Translations under genes and position numbers: made by a program
Notes under the pieces: generated by a model
What the model was told of the DNA's origin: nothing
Seen by the model: only the letters and a program-made list of their open reading frames with translations
The model's database searches: none
Shown: one piece after another, positions 9,205-16,122 of the stretch
Layout of the letters: each line of letters starts with the position of its first letter
How positions within the stretch are numbered: the stretch's first letter is position 1
Assembly (NCBI GenBank): GCA_900315765.1
Contig: ONAK01000014.1
Coordinates: forward strand, 1 to 54,319
Length of the DNA stretch: 54,319 bases
Reading direction: 5' to 3'
From: an uncultured Prevotella sp.
GTDB lineage: Bacteria; Bacteroidota; Bacteroidia; Bacteroidales; Bacteroidaceae

Positions 9205-9234
9205 TACGGATTATACGGATTTTACGGATTTTTT
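9205..9234. repeat. Dispersed TACGGATTATACGGATTTTACGGA-type repeat
   Basis: Three spaced copies of ACGGATT, related to the repeat at 4369-4387. It forms the 3' end of the hypothetical gene at 9211-9603. Confidence 0.55.
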
Positions 9235-9603
9235 CTTTTTACTAATGTTCAGCGCTGTGCTGTGGGGGAAGGCGATGCTGTAGGCGGCGTCGAGGGCTTT
9301 AAGGTCTACTCGGCGCGGTGAAAGGCCATTTTTAACTGCAACAATGCAGCGCAACAGCTCGCGATGCTTTCGGGGGTAGAGCGATGGCGGCGGCAGAATG
9401 TCGTTGCCGCACACCTGCTCATCGTTCACCACCACGTTGTGGCACACTTCCCAGATAAAGTCGTCGGTGGCCTGAACGCCGAACCATGCCTTCAGCACGT
9501 TGCGTATGCAGAATCGCTTGTACTGCATGCCCAGCATGCGCCTTGTGCGCTCCAGCCTAAGCCAGAGCTGCACAAAGCATTCCTGATTATTCTCTATTTC
9601 CAT
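9211..9603 (-). CDS. Hypothetical protein of the phage-like island
   Basis: 130 aa from ATG at 9603 (MEIENNQECFVQLW); an upstream in-frame start at 9654 would overlap the DUF3987 gene more. I do not recognise the family. It is basic, with RRMLGMQYKRFCIRNVLKAW and a central DEQVCGNDILPPPS. The last residues (KKKKSVKSV) are encoded by the dispersed ACGGATTTT repeat, so the original C-terminus may have been replaced. It overlaps the upstream gene by 17 nt, which suggests coupling. Confidence 0.65.
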   Translation of the reverse strand: MEIENNQECFVQLWLRLERTRRMLGMQYKRFCIRNVLKAWFGVQATDDFIWEVCHNVVVNDEQVCGNDILPPPSLYPRKHRELLRCIVAVKNGLSPRRVDLKALDAAYSIAFPHSTALNISKKKKSVKSV

Positions 9604-12088
9604 ATTTGCGTTTGTACTCTTGGGTTTTACAATAGCGGCCGGTGATGTCGTCAAGGGCCACGTGGCCGCGGGTTATCCAACTGCGCAGGGTAGAGTCGCC
9701 AGTGCCCTGCTTGCCGTTCAACTTGCGCATCTGGTAGTAGTCCTCGCGGGTGAACTCGTCGGGCAACAGCTCAAGCAGATTCTGAGGACCCGACTGGCGC
9801 TGGATGTCGATCTCATCGCGCAACTCCTTCTCAAGCTGGGCACCGAAATACAGCATCTTGCACCACAGATTGTACTGCTCGCTCCAGCGCACAAAGTCGG
9901 CTATCTCCTTGCTCCACTTGTAGCCGTGGGCCACGTATAGCACCATGCCTTTAAGCCAGGCTATAACGTTGGCGCGATAGCTGAGCACGCGGTAGGCCTC
10001 GCTCTCGTAGAGGCGGGCTGCATCGCTGTTCTCCTGCTTTATCTCCAGTGCCAGCTTGCGTGCCTGCGGGCATTCTATCAGTCCGCTGGCAGCTTCCAGA
10101 CGGCAGATGTATGGCATCAGCTCGGCGGCAAACTGCTGGTCGTATATGCCGAGCACGGGTGCGGTGTCGTCGTCGTCATCGCTGCGGATGATGGTGGCGA
10201 TGTCGAGTCGGCTCACCGTTCCATCGTTCACCATCTTGTAAAAGAATTTACGAGCATTTGGCGGCGTGGTAGATGCGTTAAAATTCCATCGCAGCGGTGC
10301 GATACCCGATACGCTGTCGGCCCCCACTCGCTCCTGTCCGGCCAGCGAGTTATCGAAGGCTTTTCGTATCAGCAGCCCCACCTCGTCGGCGGTGCCCTTA
10401 GATGTTACCTTCTTCAGTGCCTCCACCTCGTCAACCTGTGTGTAGATGTAGCGCTCGCCGTTGTTGTGAGCGTCAACTATTCGCTGGTTGAACACGGCGT
10501 CGGTAAGGTTGTCTATCAGCATCTGGATGCAGATATCTGCAGGGCGCGGGTCTTTTTTCTGCTTGGCGCCGGGGTTCTTCTGTTTCCACTCGGCCTCGCG
10601 CTGGCGGTTGGGCAGGTCGCGCTGACGTATATCCTCCATGATATACTCTATGGGCTTGCGTATGGAGCCCTTTCCGATGCTCTGGCGGCCGATGAGCAGA
10701 TTCATGAAGGTGGCCTCGTGCTCTACGTTATCCCAGTAGCGGAAGCGCACGCCGTGCAGGTGGGCACCGAGTGCAGGGAACACGGCGCTGGCCACGGCGG
10801 GTTTGTAGAACCACGGTACATTCTTTGTAAGAAGTTTTATTAGTGGTGGCAGGCGCTTTGGCATGGGCGGTGGCGATTGCATCGTGCCGCCGCAGGCTTT
10901 CACGGCAGCTGTAGATTTCATGGCTTGCAGCACCTGTTTCAGTCGGTAAGGCATACCCTTGCGGGGCTCCTTCAGTGCGTTCTCAAGCGTGTGCTGCCAC
11001 TCGGCGTAATCCTCGGCGGTGCAGGTGCCGTCGGGCGCAGCCCAGTAGTTGGGTATCACCTGCATCAGTCGCTCCAGCGAGAATCCGCAGATACCGCGCA
11101 AGGTAACGGCCAACTCGAAGGTAAGCACATTCCTGTCGCCCGTGTTAGGCACCTTCCCGCCGTTGAACATCTCCCAGTACTTAGCGATGATGTCCGAGAA
11201 CTCCATGCCGTTATAATCATTTTGCAACGGACTCTTTTCTTGGCACGGATTAACACGGCTCTCTTTTTGAGAGACACTGCTTTCATCGGTTTCTTTTTTT
11301 AGGCACGGATTAACGCGGATTAACACGGATTTTTTTTCCTCACCCCCATTGTCATGTCGAGCGTCCACCCCCTCATTGTCATGTCGAGCGTCCTTCCCCC
11401 CATTGTCATGTCGAGCGTCCTTCCCCCCATTGTCATGTCGAGCGTCCTTCCCCCCATTGTCATGTCGAGCGTAGTCGAGACATCTCTGTGGCTCGCCACT
11501 TTGGCGCAAAGCGCCAATTGATGAGATCTCTCCACGCGCTGCGCTTGGTCGAGATGACAAGGGAGCGGGTGTCTGCGCAAAGATGGCATCGTCGAGGTAG
11601 AGCAGCTCGCGCTCGGTGGTGGTGTAAAACACGCGGGTGATGTCTTTGGCACCTTTATCGTAGTCGACGCCGAGCAGCTGACTGGCCCACTTCAGGTTGT
11701 CTTCCTGACTGAGCTCGGGCTTTCGGGCAAAGACCAGGTGATAGCCTTTGCCGCGGGCGCTCTTTTCAAGCATCTTCAAACCTAGTTCTTCCTTCAGCTT
11801 CAGTATGCGCTCCTGCAGCGGTTGCATCTCCTCTGCCGGCACATGGTCTATGTCCATCGCCACGGTGGTGCTCATACGCTTTGAGCCCCTAAGCGTGCCG
11901 TCGTCGTTGGGCAAGCAGCTATAGTTGAACTGCACCAGATTCTTCTTGCGCGATTCGTCGCCGCTGCGCACGGCCTTTAGTATAGCCGCCTGCTCGCCGC
12001 CGTTCCTCAACTTCAAATACTCCTCTCTCGAGCAGATGGGGCGCATCTTCTTCACCCCATCCGCAATATAAATAAAATGACAACTCAT
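9587..12088 (-). CDS. BT4734-N/DUF3987 replication-type protein with repeat-derived insertion
   Basis: 833 aa. Residues 1-165 resemble the BT4734/VirE N-terminal primase-like domain (TVAMDIDHVP, KSARGKGYHLVFARKP, DITRVFYTT). Residues about 310-400 form a helical linker, and about 425-800 match the DUF3987 helicase-like region, with a Walker-A-like GRQSIGKGSIRKP near 472 and YTQVDEVEAL as a possible Walker B. Such proteins act in replication of mobile elements. Oddity: residues about 177-295 are entirely repeat-derived: SSRPSAARGEISSIGALRQ, then five ARHDN units of nine residues, then IRVNPC-type peptides. The frame stays open throughout because the repeat units are 27 nt. Whether the protein still works is unclear. 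Confidence 0.75.
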   Translation of the reverse strand: MSCHFIYIADGVKKMRPICSREEYLKLRNGGEQAAILKAVRSGDESRKKNLVQFNYSCLPNDDGTLRGSKRMSTTVAMDIDHVPAEEMQPLQERILKLKEELGLKMLEKSARGKGYHLVFARKPELSQEDNLKWASQLLGVDYDKGAKDITRVFYTTTERELLYLDDAIFAQTPAPLSSRPSAARGEISSIGALRQSGEPQRCLDYARHDNGGKDARHDNGGKDARHDNGGKDARHDNEGVDARHDNGGEEKKSVLIRVNPCLKKETDESSVSQKESRVNPCQEKSPLQNDYNGMEFSDIIAKYWEMFNGGKVPNTGDRNVLTFELAVTLRGICGFSLERLMQVIPNYWAAPDGTCTAEDYAEWQHTLENALKEPRKGMPYRLKQVLQAMKSTAAVKACGGTMQSPPPMPKRLPPLIKLLTKNVPWFYKPAVASAVFPALGAHLHGVRFRYWDNVEHEATFMNLLIGRQSIGKGSIRKPIEYIMEDIRQRDLPNRQREAEWKQKNPGAKQKKDPRPADICIQMLIDNLTDAVFNQRIVDAHNNGERYIYTQVDEVEALKKVTSKGTADEVGLLIRKAFDNSLAGQERVGADSVSGIAPLRWNFNASTTPPNARKFFYKMVNDGTVSRLDIATIIRSDDDDDTAPVLGIYDQQFAAELMPYICRLEAASGLIECPQARKLALEIKQENSDAARLYESEAYRVLSYRANVIAWLKGMVLYVAHGYKWSKEIADFVRWSEQYNLWCKMLYFGAQLEKELRDEIDIQRQSGPQNLLELLPDEFTREDYYQMRKLNGKQGTGDSTLRSWITRGHVALDDITGRYCKTQEYKRKYGNRE
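11301..11332. repeat. CACGGATTAACGCGGATT repeat inside coding sequence
   Basis: This copy and a shorter one at about 11249-11264 belong to the dispersed ACGGATTAA family. Both are translated in the DUF3987 protein as RVNPC peptides, next to the REP-like insertion. Confidence 0.6.
11350..11559. repeat. REP-like palindromic element A with 27-nt tandem units, inside CDS
   Basis: Half-sites TGTCATGTCGAGCGT begin at 11350, 11377, 11404, 11431 and 11458, an exact 27-nt period. The last copy continues into the core: GTAGTCGAGACATCTC, an internal palindrome TTTGGCGCAAAGCGCCAA, and the opposite terminus GGTCGAGATGACA ending at 11559. The whole element lies in the open frame of the DUF3987 gene. Confidence 0.85.
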
Positions 12089-12113
12089 AGTTATATATTG
12101 TTATCCCCCTCCC

Positions 12114-12247
12114 TGTCATGTCGAGCGTAGTCGAGACATCTCTGTGGCTCGCCGCTTTGGCGCAAAGCGCCAATTGATGAGATTTCTTGGACGAGCCAAG
12201 CGAGCGGAGCTCGAGCGCTCCACGCGCTACGCTTGGTCGAGATGACA
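12114..12247. repeat. REP-like palindromic element B
   Basis: Intergenic copy between the DUF3987 gene and the antirepressor pseudogene. Same order as element A: TGTCATGTCGAGCGTAGTCG, internal GGCGCAAAGCGCC palindrome, then GCTTGGTCGAGATGACA. It carries an extra AGCGAGCGGAGCTCGAGCG segment before the right end. Confidence 0.85.
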
Positions 12248-12275
12248 AAAAGGGGAGGCATGGTTAATGTTTAAT

Positions 12276-12931
12276 CTAAAAATTTGGATAGCCGAGTTTT
12301 GCGTTAAGGTAGTGCAGGCCGGCCATGGTCCACGTCATGTAGGTCTTTATTTTCTTCTCGCCCTTCAGACTATAGCTGATGTGGGTGCGGATGACAGTGT
12401 AGCCGCGACCTTCAAGATCGTCGCTCAGGTTCCATCGTTGAAATCGAGTGTCGACATATTGAATGTCTTAGCCACCTGAGTGGCAGTGAGAGTGTCCTCG
12501 GCTGGCTCGTTCAGAATGCGGATTGAGTTGCCAACGATGGCATCGGCGCGCTCAAGAATTTCGTCGACCGAGAGTTGACGGCCCTCGCTGTCCTTGGTGG
12601 GAATGTAACCGCCCGTCTGTCGAATCTGTGGCAGCACCTCGTTGGTAACCCAGCGCTTGAACTCCTTGGCTTGGGGAAGCTTCGAAGAGAGAATCAGTGA
12701 GTAGAGACCTGACTCGTTGATGAGTGTTACTCGGGTTTCATAGGCAGTGTCGCGAATCGCGACGGTGCCCTTATCCTCTGCATCTACATGCTTTCTTAGG
12801 GCATCGCGGCTATTGCTGTAACCCAGTGCCGCGGCCACATCTTTGCCCACGAACATAATTTGATTATTAACTTGGCAAGTACGAATCTCGCCGAAAACTT
12901 CACTTGTAAATATTTGAATATTTGTTTTCAT
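12276..12931 (-). pseudogene. Bro-N/KilAC phage antirepressor, frameshifted
   Basis: The frame from ATG at 12931 gives a Bro-N domain (IRTCQVNNQIMFVGKDVAAA, SLPQAKEFKRWVTNEVLPQI with a shifted start as KLPQ) and the beginning of a KilAC-like domain (LTATQVAKTFNMSTLDFN), then stops at 12425. The rest of the C-terminal domain is still readable in another frame as RWNLSDDLEGRGYTVIRTH, SYSLKGEKKIKTYMTWTMAG and LHYLNAKLGYPNF, ending at TAG 12276-12278. A short deletion that is not a multiple of three near 12434-12444 removed about a dozen codons. Intact proteins of this type relieve phage repression. A residual Bro-N domain of 168 aa could still be made. Confidence 0.85.
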
Positions 12932-13032
12932 AATTTTCTAAGTCGATTAAATGAGAAGAAGTTTCAGAAATCCGATGGCCATCTTCACGTGAAGACTTCC
13001 TCAGCTTCAACTCAGAAATTAAAAAAAAATCA

Positions 13033-13100
13033 AACACAGAGATACAGAGGTACAGAGGTACAGAGATAAAAAAAACTCTGTTTCTTCGTGTCTCTGTGTT
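13033..13100. repeat. Palindrome with TACAGAGG tandem units
   Basis: A perfect 10-bp inverted repeat AACACAGAGA (13033-13042) / TCTCTGTGTT (13091-13100) encloses three 8-nt units TACAGAGG-type (13043-13066). It belongs to the 390-nt gap 12932-13321, which otherwise holds REP-like element C and no gene I can support. Confidence 0.7.
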
Positions 13101-13120
13101 GAAAATTGACACCCACTCCC

Positions 13121-13305
13121 TGTCATGTCGAGCGCCTTCCCCCCACCGTTTGTCATGTCGACCAAGCGTTCCTTCCTTTTTGTCATGTCGAGCGTAGTCG
13201 AGACATCTCATGAAATGCGCCCAAAGGCGCAAGCGGCTAAAGCCGCAAAGATTCCTCGACTCCGCTCGGAATGACAAATGGGGGAAATGAGCGCTCGACA
13301 TGACA
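13121..13305. repeat. REP-like palindromic element C
   Basis: Two leading half-sites (TGTCATGTCGAGCGCC, then TGTCATGTCGACCAAGCG) precede the core TGTCATGTCGAGCGTAGTCG. The centre has the GCGGCTAAAGCCGC stem-loop, and the right end carries the inverted half-sites CTCGGAATGACA and GCTCGACATGACA. Confidence 0.85.
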
Positions 13306-13321
13306 GAGGGTGTTTTAATGT

Positions 13322-13627
13322 TTATAATTTCACGATATCAGTAACCAGTACCTCTTGGAATACTTGGTTCTGATATTCGTGTGTAGAGAAACGAAGGGTT
13401 GCGGCAACCACATCACCTTCGTAGAACCTGCACGCCGCCAGACTGCCCAGCATAGCGCACACAAACTCGTTTTCGAACTTCTTGCCTTGCAAGCGTCCTT
13501 CGGCCGAGCGTCCACCCAGCTCGCGCAATACGATATTACACTTCTGGATGGTACCACCTTCGGCTTTCGCCGACTGCACGCCAAAGGCCTCGCCCTGGCG
13601 CACTACTCTTAAAATCTTTGTTTCCAT
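13322..13627 (-). CDS. Small OB-fold-like protein (DUF3127-like), island gene
   Basis: 101 aa. The pattern KCNIVLRELGG, KFENEFVCAMLG, FYEGDVVAATLRFSTHEY and the ending EVLVTDIVKL suggests a small all-beta OB-type fold like the DUF3127 single-strand-binding-like family, but I could not confirm it. No membrane segment. It has its own -7 box upstream (13680-13687) and lies between two repeat or terminator blocks. In a replication-type island a small OB protein would fit single-strand DNA binding. Treat that as inference. Confidence 0.6.
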   Translation of the reverse strand: METKILRVVRQGEAFGVQSAKAEGGTIQKCNIVLRELGGRSAEGRLQGKKFENEFVCAMLGSLAACRFYEGDVVAATLRFSTHEYQNQVFQEVLVTDIVKL

Positions 13628-13679
13628 AATGTTTGTATCAATAAGTCAAATTATCACCGCAACCATCTGATTGCGTTGG

Positions 13680-13687
13680 CAAAAGTA
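13680..13687 (-). promoter_or_regulatory. -7 promoter box of the OB-like gene
   Basis: CAAAAGTA reads TACTTTTG on the minus strand, matching TAnnTTTG, and gives a leader of about 50 nt. Confidence 0.55.
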
Positions 13688-13690
13688 GAC

Positions 13691-13727
13691 AAAAAAAAGA
13701 GGTGCATGAAACAACGCCATGCACCTC
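13691..13727 (-). terminator. Rho-independent terminator after the 86-aa gene
   Basis: On the minus strand a 10-bp stem GAGGTGCATG / CATGCACCTC (9-nt loop) is followed by eight T residues. It sits 62 nt after the stop of the gene at 13790-14050. Confidence 0.88.
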
Positions 13728-13789
13728 TGTAGGTAATTCTGTAGGTTCTGTAACTTATTCTGTAAGTATTAGCTGTTTAAGCCGTGCGC

Positions 13790-14050
13790 TTACTGCTTTT
13801 TTATACTCATCGGCCAGTCGCGGCACACACCGAAGATCACAGCCATCGAGCTGTCGCCCCAGAATAGATCGCGCACCGCGTCGGCACTCTCCACCAGCAT
13901 CTTCACCTCATACTTCGTCTCACTCTCGGCAACTACGGTCTTACCATTGTCGCCAACGTGAACCTCGCCTTTATCAACCGAGAGATTCACCACCTCGTTG
14001 TCGTGTATATCCACGTACGAGCCCTGTACATAAATATTATTTCCTGCCAT
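13790..14050 (-). CDS. Hypothetical 86-aa protein with GSYVDIHDN motif
   Basis: No family function recognised. The N-terminal third, NNIYVQGSYVDIHDNEVVNL, contains a motif shared with the C-terminus of the protein encoded just upstream (VEGNYNDIHDNDSV). The middle is beta-rich and acidic, and the end is basic (CRDWPMSIKKQ). The gap to the upstream gene is 11 nt, and a strong terminator follows, so it is the last gene of a two- or three-gene unit. Shared motifs in neighbours suggest that the two proteins meet the same partner or assemble together. Confidence 0.65.
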   Translation of the reverse strand: MAGNNIYVQGSYVDIHDNEVVNLSVDKGEVHVGDNGKTVVAESETKYEVKMLVESADAVRDLFWGDSSMAVIFGVCRDWPMSIKKQ

Positions 14051-14061
14051 ATCTATACTAT

Positions 14062-14568
14062 TTATTTATCGTTAATACCAACACTGTCATTATCGTGAAT
14101 ATCGTTGTAGTTGCCCTCAACGGTCACCACCTTGGGTTCAGTCTGCTCATCGTCAAGATGCGAAAGCGACTCCACGATATCATCCGGGAAAGGCAATTGG
14201 GCACTTGTAAACAACTCGGTAATCACCATCTTTGCAGCCTCGCGCTTGGCCAGATTCTTGCGCTTTGATATCTTTAGATATCCGCGCATGGCCTTCAGGA
14301 TATCGTCTTGCGGGGATTTGCGCGCCACTCCGGCCGATAGCTTGTTCAGCTCAGACAGCTTTACCTCGGCCGCTTGGCGCAGAGCCCTCTCTTCACTTAG
14401 TTCACTGTTAAGGCGGTCGATCTTTTTGAGTAGCTCGCCCGTAACTTCCATAAATCGCAGCAGGTTGGTCTTCTGCTCCAGTTCCTCTCTCATTTGCTCG
14501 ATTTCGCGATCGAGCATTCGCCGAGCGCCATCCTGCCAGTCTTTAAGTTCTTCAAAATTTAATTCCAT
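14062..14568 (-). CDS. Hypothetical coiled-coil protein, 168 aa
   Basis: Residues about 5-80 are strongly helical and charged with heptad-like leucines (REIEQMREELEQKTNLLRFM, KKIDRLNSELSEERALRQAA), indicating a coiled coil. Residues 80-140 form a basic helical region (YLKISKRKNLAKREAAKMVI), and the tail VEGNYNDIHDN matches the next gene's N-terminus. No signal peptide or membrane helix. It may be a DNA- or RNA-associated adaptor of the island; I do not assign a function. Confidence 0.7.
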   Translation of the reverse strand: MELNFEELKDWQDGARRMLDREIEQMREELEQKTNLLRFMEVTGELLKKIDRLNSELSEERALRQAAEVKLSELNKLSAGVARKSPQDDILKAMRGYLKISKRKNLAKREAAKMVITELFTSAQLPFPDDIVESLSHLDDEQTEPKVVTVEGNYNDIHDNDSVGINDK

Positions 14569-14574
14569 AGTTAA

Positions 14575-14655
14575 TTACTTATTTGATTTGATAATATCTG
14601 ATACAAACTCATTGAGAGCCACAATCAGAATGGTTAAGAAAAAAATACTTGTCAT
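14575..14655 (-). CDS. Possible 26-aa membrane peptide
   Basis: ATG at 14655 opens a 26-codon frame ending in TAA at 14575, six nt before the next start. The product has one hydrophobic stretch (SIFFLTILIVALNEFV, about residues 3-18) and a polar tail DIIKSNK. Position in the unit and the single-helix layout resemble small membrane peptides, but a chance ORF in A/T-rich DNA is possible. A weak TTATTTTG -7-like box lies at about 14697-14704. Confidence 0.35.
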   Translation of the reverse strand: MTSIFFLTILIVALNEFVSDIIKSNK

Positions 14656-14702
14656 AATCTATAATTTTATTAGTTATCTATAAATTGATTTTGGTGCAAA
14701 AT

Positions 14703-14739
14703 AAAAAGGAGGGTGTCCCATAAGTCAGGACACCCCTCC
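14703..14739 (-). terminator. Terminator of the WYL gene
   Basis: Minus strand: stem GGAGGGGTGTCC / GGACACCCTCC with one bulged base and a 9-nt loop, followed by TTTTT. It lies 46 nt after the WYL stop and isolates it from the downstream small genes. Confidence 0.88.
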
Positions 14740-14784
14740 ATTTATTAAACAATATTAATATTTAAAGCACCGTTTTAACAGCTG

Positions 14785-15687
14785 TTAGTATCGGTTTCGG
14801 GCGTTTTCTATCATTTCTTTCATTTTCTGGCGCACATCCTCGGGCTCAAGAACCTCGATTCCATCGCCGTGCGACAGCAGCTGACTTAAGAAATCAACCG
14901 TAGGACGTATGTCGAACGAAAAGTCGGTGTAATTGCTACCCGATGGCAACGTGCCCGAGCCTATCTCGCGCTGCGAGTGGTGCAGCGGCAGCGTGCGCAG
15001 GTAGTTGGGAGTCCAGCAGTGCGCCCTCACCACCATGTGAGTGAGCGGCTCGTCGGTAGTCATCACGCCGTAGTACTCGCTGAAATACTCCTGCGGACTG
15101 AATCCTTCGGGCAGTTCAAAATACTCGTTGGTAAGCTTCACGCCCTGCATGCGGTCGAGCGCATAAATGGCGTAGTGGTGGCCGGTGAACGAGAGCAGAT
15201 ACCATCGTTGGCGAAACAGCTTTATGGCGTACGGCTCCACCACCTTATCGTAACTCTCGGCACCAAAGCGCTGGTATCGCATCAGTATCTTCTTGCCCGA
15301 TTTTATGGCCTGTATTATCGTGCCCAGATACTCCACGCCAGCGGGCACATCCTCAAGCACCACGCGGTCTTTTATCGACACGCTGTCGCTAAGCATGCCG
15401 TGCACTGCCAGCGATGAGAACATCCACTGTTCCAGACTGTCGGTGCCCAGTGTGTCGGGGTTGTTGATATAATACTTGTAGGTTTTAGGAGTGCAGCAGA
15501 TGTCGATGCCGAACATGTCGGCGATGGCATCGCGATGGCGGTTGAACGACGATCGCATCAGCGGGTTGCCATCGGCCACCATATCCTCCTGCCACTTCTG
15601 GTTCAGCTCCTCAAGCGTAAGCTGCTTGTAAGCCCTCAGTGTATTTATAATCCAGATATACTGGTGAAAAATCTGCGCTGGTTTCAT
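14785..15687 (-). CDS. WYL-domain transcriptional regulator
   Basis: 300 aa from ATG at 15687 (MKPAQIFHQYIWIINTLRAY); a 12-codon upstream extension would run through the promoter. The N-terminal part is winged-helix-like (LTLEELNQKWQ, RSSFNRHRDAIADMFGIDI). The WYL domain at about 120-200 has KILMRYQRFGAE, EPYAIKLFRQRWYLLSFTG and YALDRM. The C-terminal WCX-like part ends with LSHGDGIEVLEPEDVRQKM. WYL proteins often control phage-defence or DNA-damage genes, using the WYL pocket for nucleic-acid or nucleotide ligands. It has its own near-leaderless promoter and terminator. Confidence 0.88.
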   Translation of the reverse strand: MKPAQIFHQYIWIINTLRAYKQLTLEELNQKWQEDMVADGNPLMRSSFNRHRDAIADMFGIDICCTPKTYKYYINNPDTLGTDSLEQWMFSSLAVHGMLSDSVSIKDRVVLEDVPAGVEYLGTIIQAIKSGKKILMRYQRFGAESYDKVVEPYAIKLFRQRWYLLSFTGHHYAIYALDRMQGVKLTNEYFELPEGFSPQEYFSEYYGVMTTDEPLTHMVVRAHCWTPNYLRTLPLHHSQREIGSGTLPSGSNYTDFSFDIRPTVDFLSQLLSHGDGIEVLEPEDVRQKMKEMIENARNRY

Positions 15688-15692
15688 GCTTG

Positions 15693-15724
15693 CAAATGTA
15701 CAAAGAAAAGAAATATCCTCCAAA
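15693..15724 (-). promoter_or_regulatory. Promoter of the WYL gene
   Basis: Minus strand: TTTG (15724-15721), 20 nt, TACATTTG (15700-15693). The start codon at 15687 is only five bases downstream of the -7 box, so the mRNA should be leaderless or almost so. Confidence 0.7.
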
Positions 15725-15790
15725 TTTTTCGCCCCAAAATCGTCATTTTTGTAATGTAGTTAATGCCCCAAGGCATCACCCCTCCCCCTT

Positions 15791-15982
15791 TGTCATCCCG
15801 AGCGCCACCCTTCCCCCTTTGTCATCCCGAGCGTAGTCGAGGGATCTCTGCGGCTTTAGCCGCTTGCGCCTATGGGCGCATTTCATGAGATGTCTCCACG
15901 CGCTAACGCTTGGTCGACATGACAAGGGGGGAGGGTGGCGCTCAACATGACAAGGGGGGAGGGTGGCGCTTGGGATGACAAG
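15791..15982. repeat. REP-like palindromic element D with tandem tail
   Basis: Left half-sites TGTCATCCCGAGCG (two), a core with GCGGCTTTAGCCGC and GCGCCTATGGGCGC stem-loops, then three right half-sites ending in ATGACAAGGGGG-type spacers. It fills most of the gap between the WYL gene and the AAA gene. Confidence 0.85.
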
Positions 15983-16033
15983 GGGGAGGGCGCCAAAATC
16001 TATCATTTACCTCATCTATATACCAAAAAAATA

Positions 16034-16113
16034 CCGAAAATGTGATTTTTTACCATAAAACATATCCGAAAATGTGATTTTTTGCTTATATTTGCAACCG
16101 AAAATGTGATTTT
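16034..16113 (+). promoter_or_regulatory. Three 16-nt direct repeats at 32-bp period around the AAA promoter
   Basis: CCGAAAATGTGATTTT occurs identically at 16034-16049, 16066-16081 and 16098-16113: 16-nt units repeated every 32 bp. A TATATTTG -7 box sits between copies two and three (16087-16094), so copy three lies at or just after the transcription start, ten bases before the ATG. Identical sites on one helix face suggest cooperative binding of a regulator, perhaps the AAA protein itself. Confidence 0.85.
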
Positions 16114-16122
16114 ACAACGCGT

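Noticed and set aside
11350-11480. 27-nt tandem units considered as a CRISPR array
   Set aside because: The units are contiguous with no unique spacers, and the sequence continues into a REP-like core.
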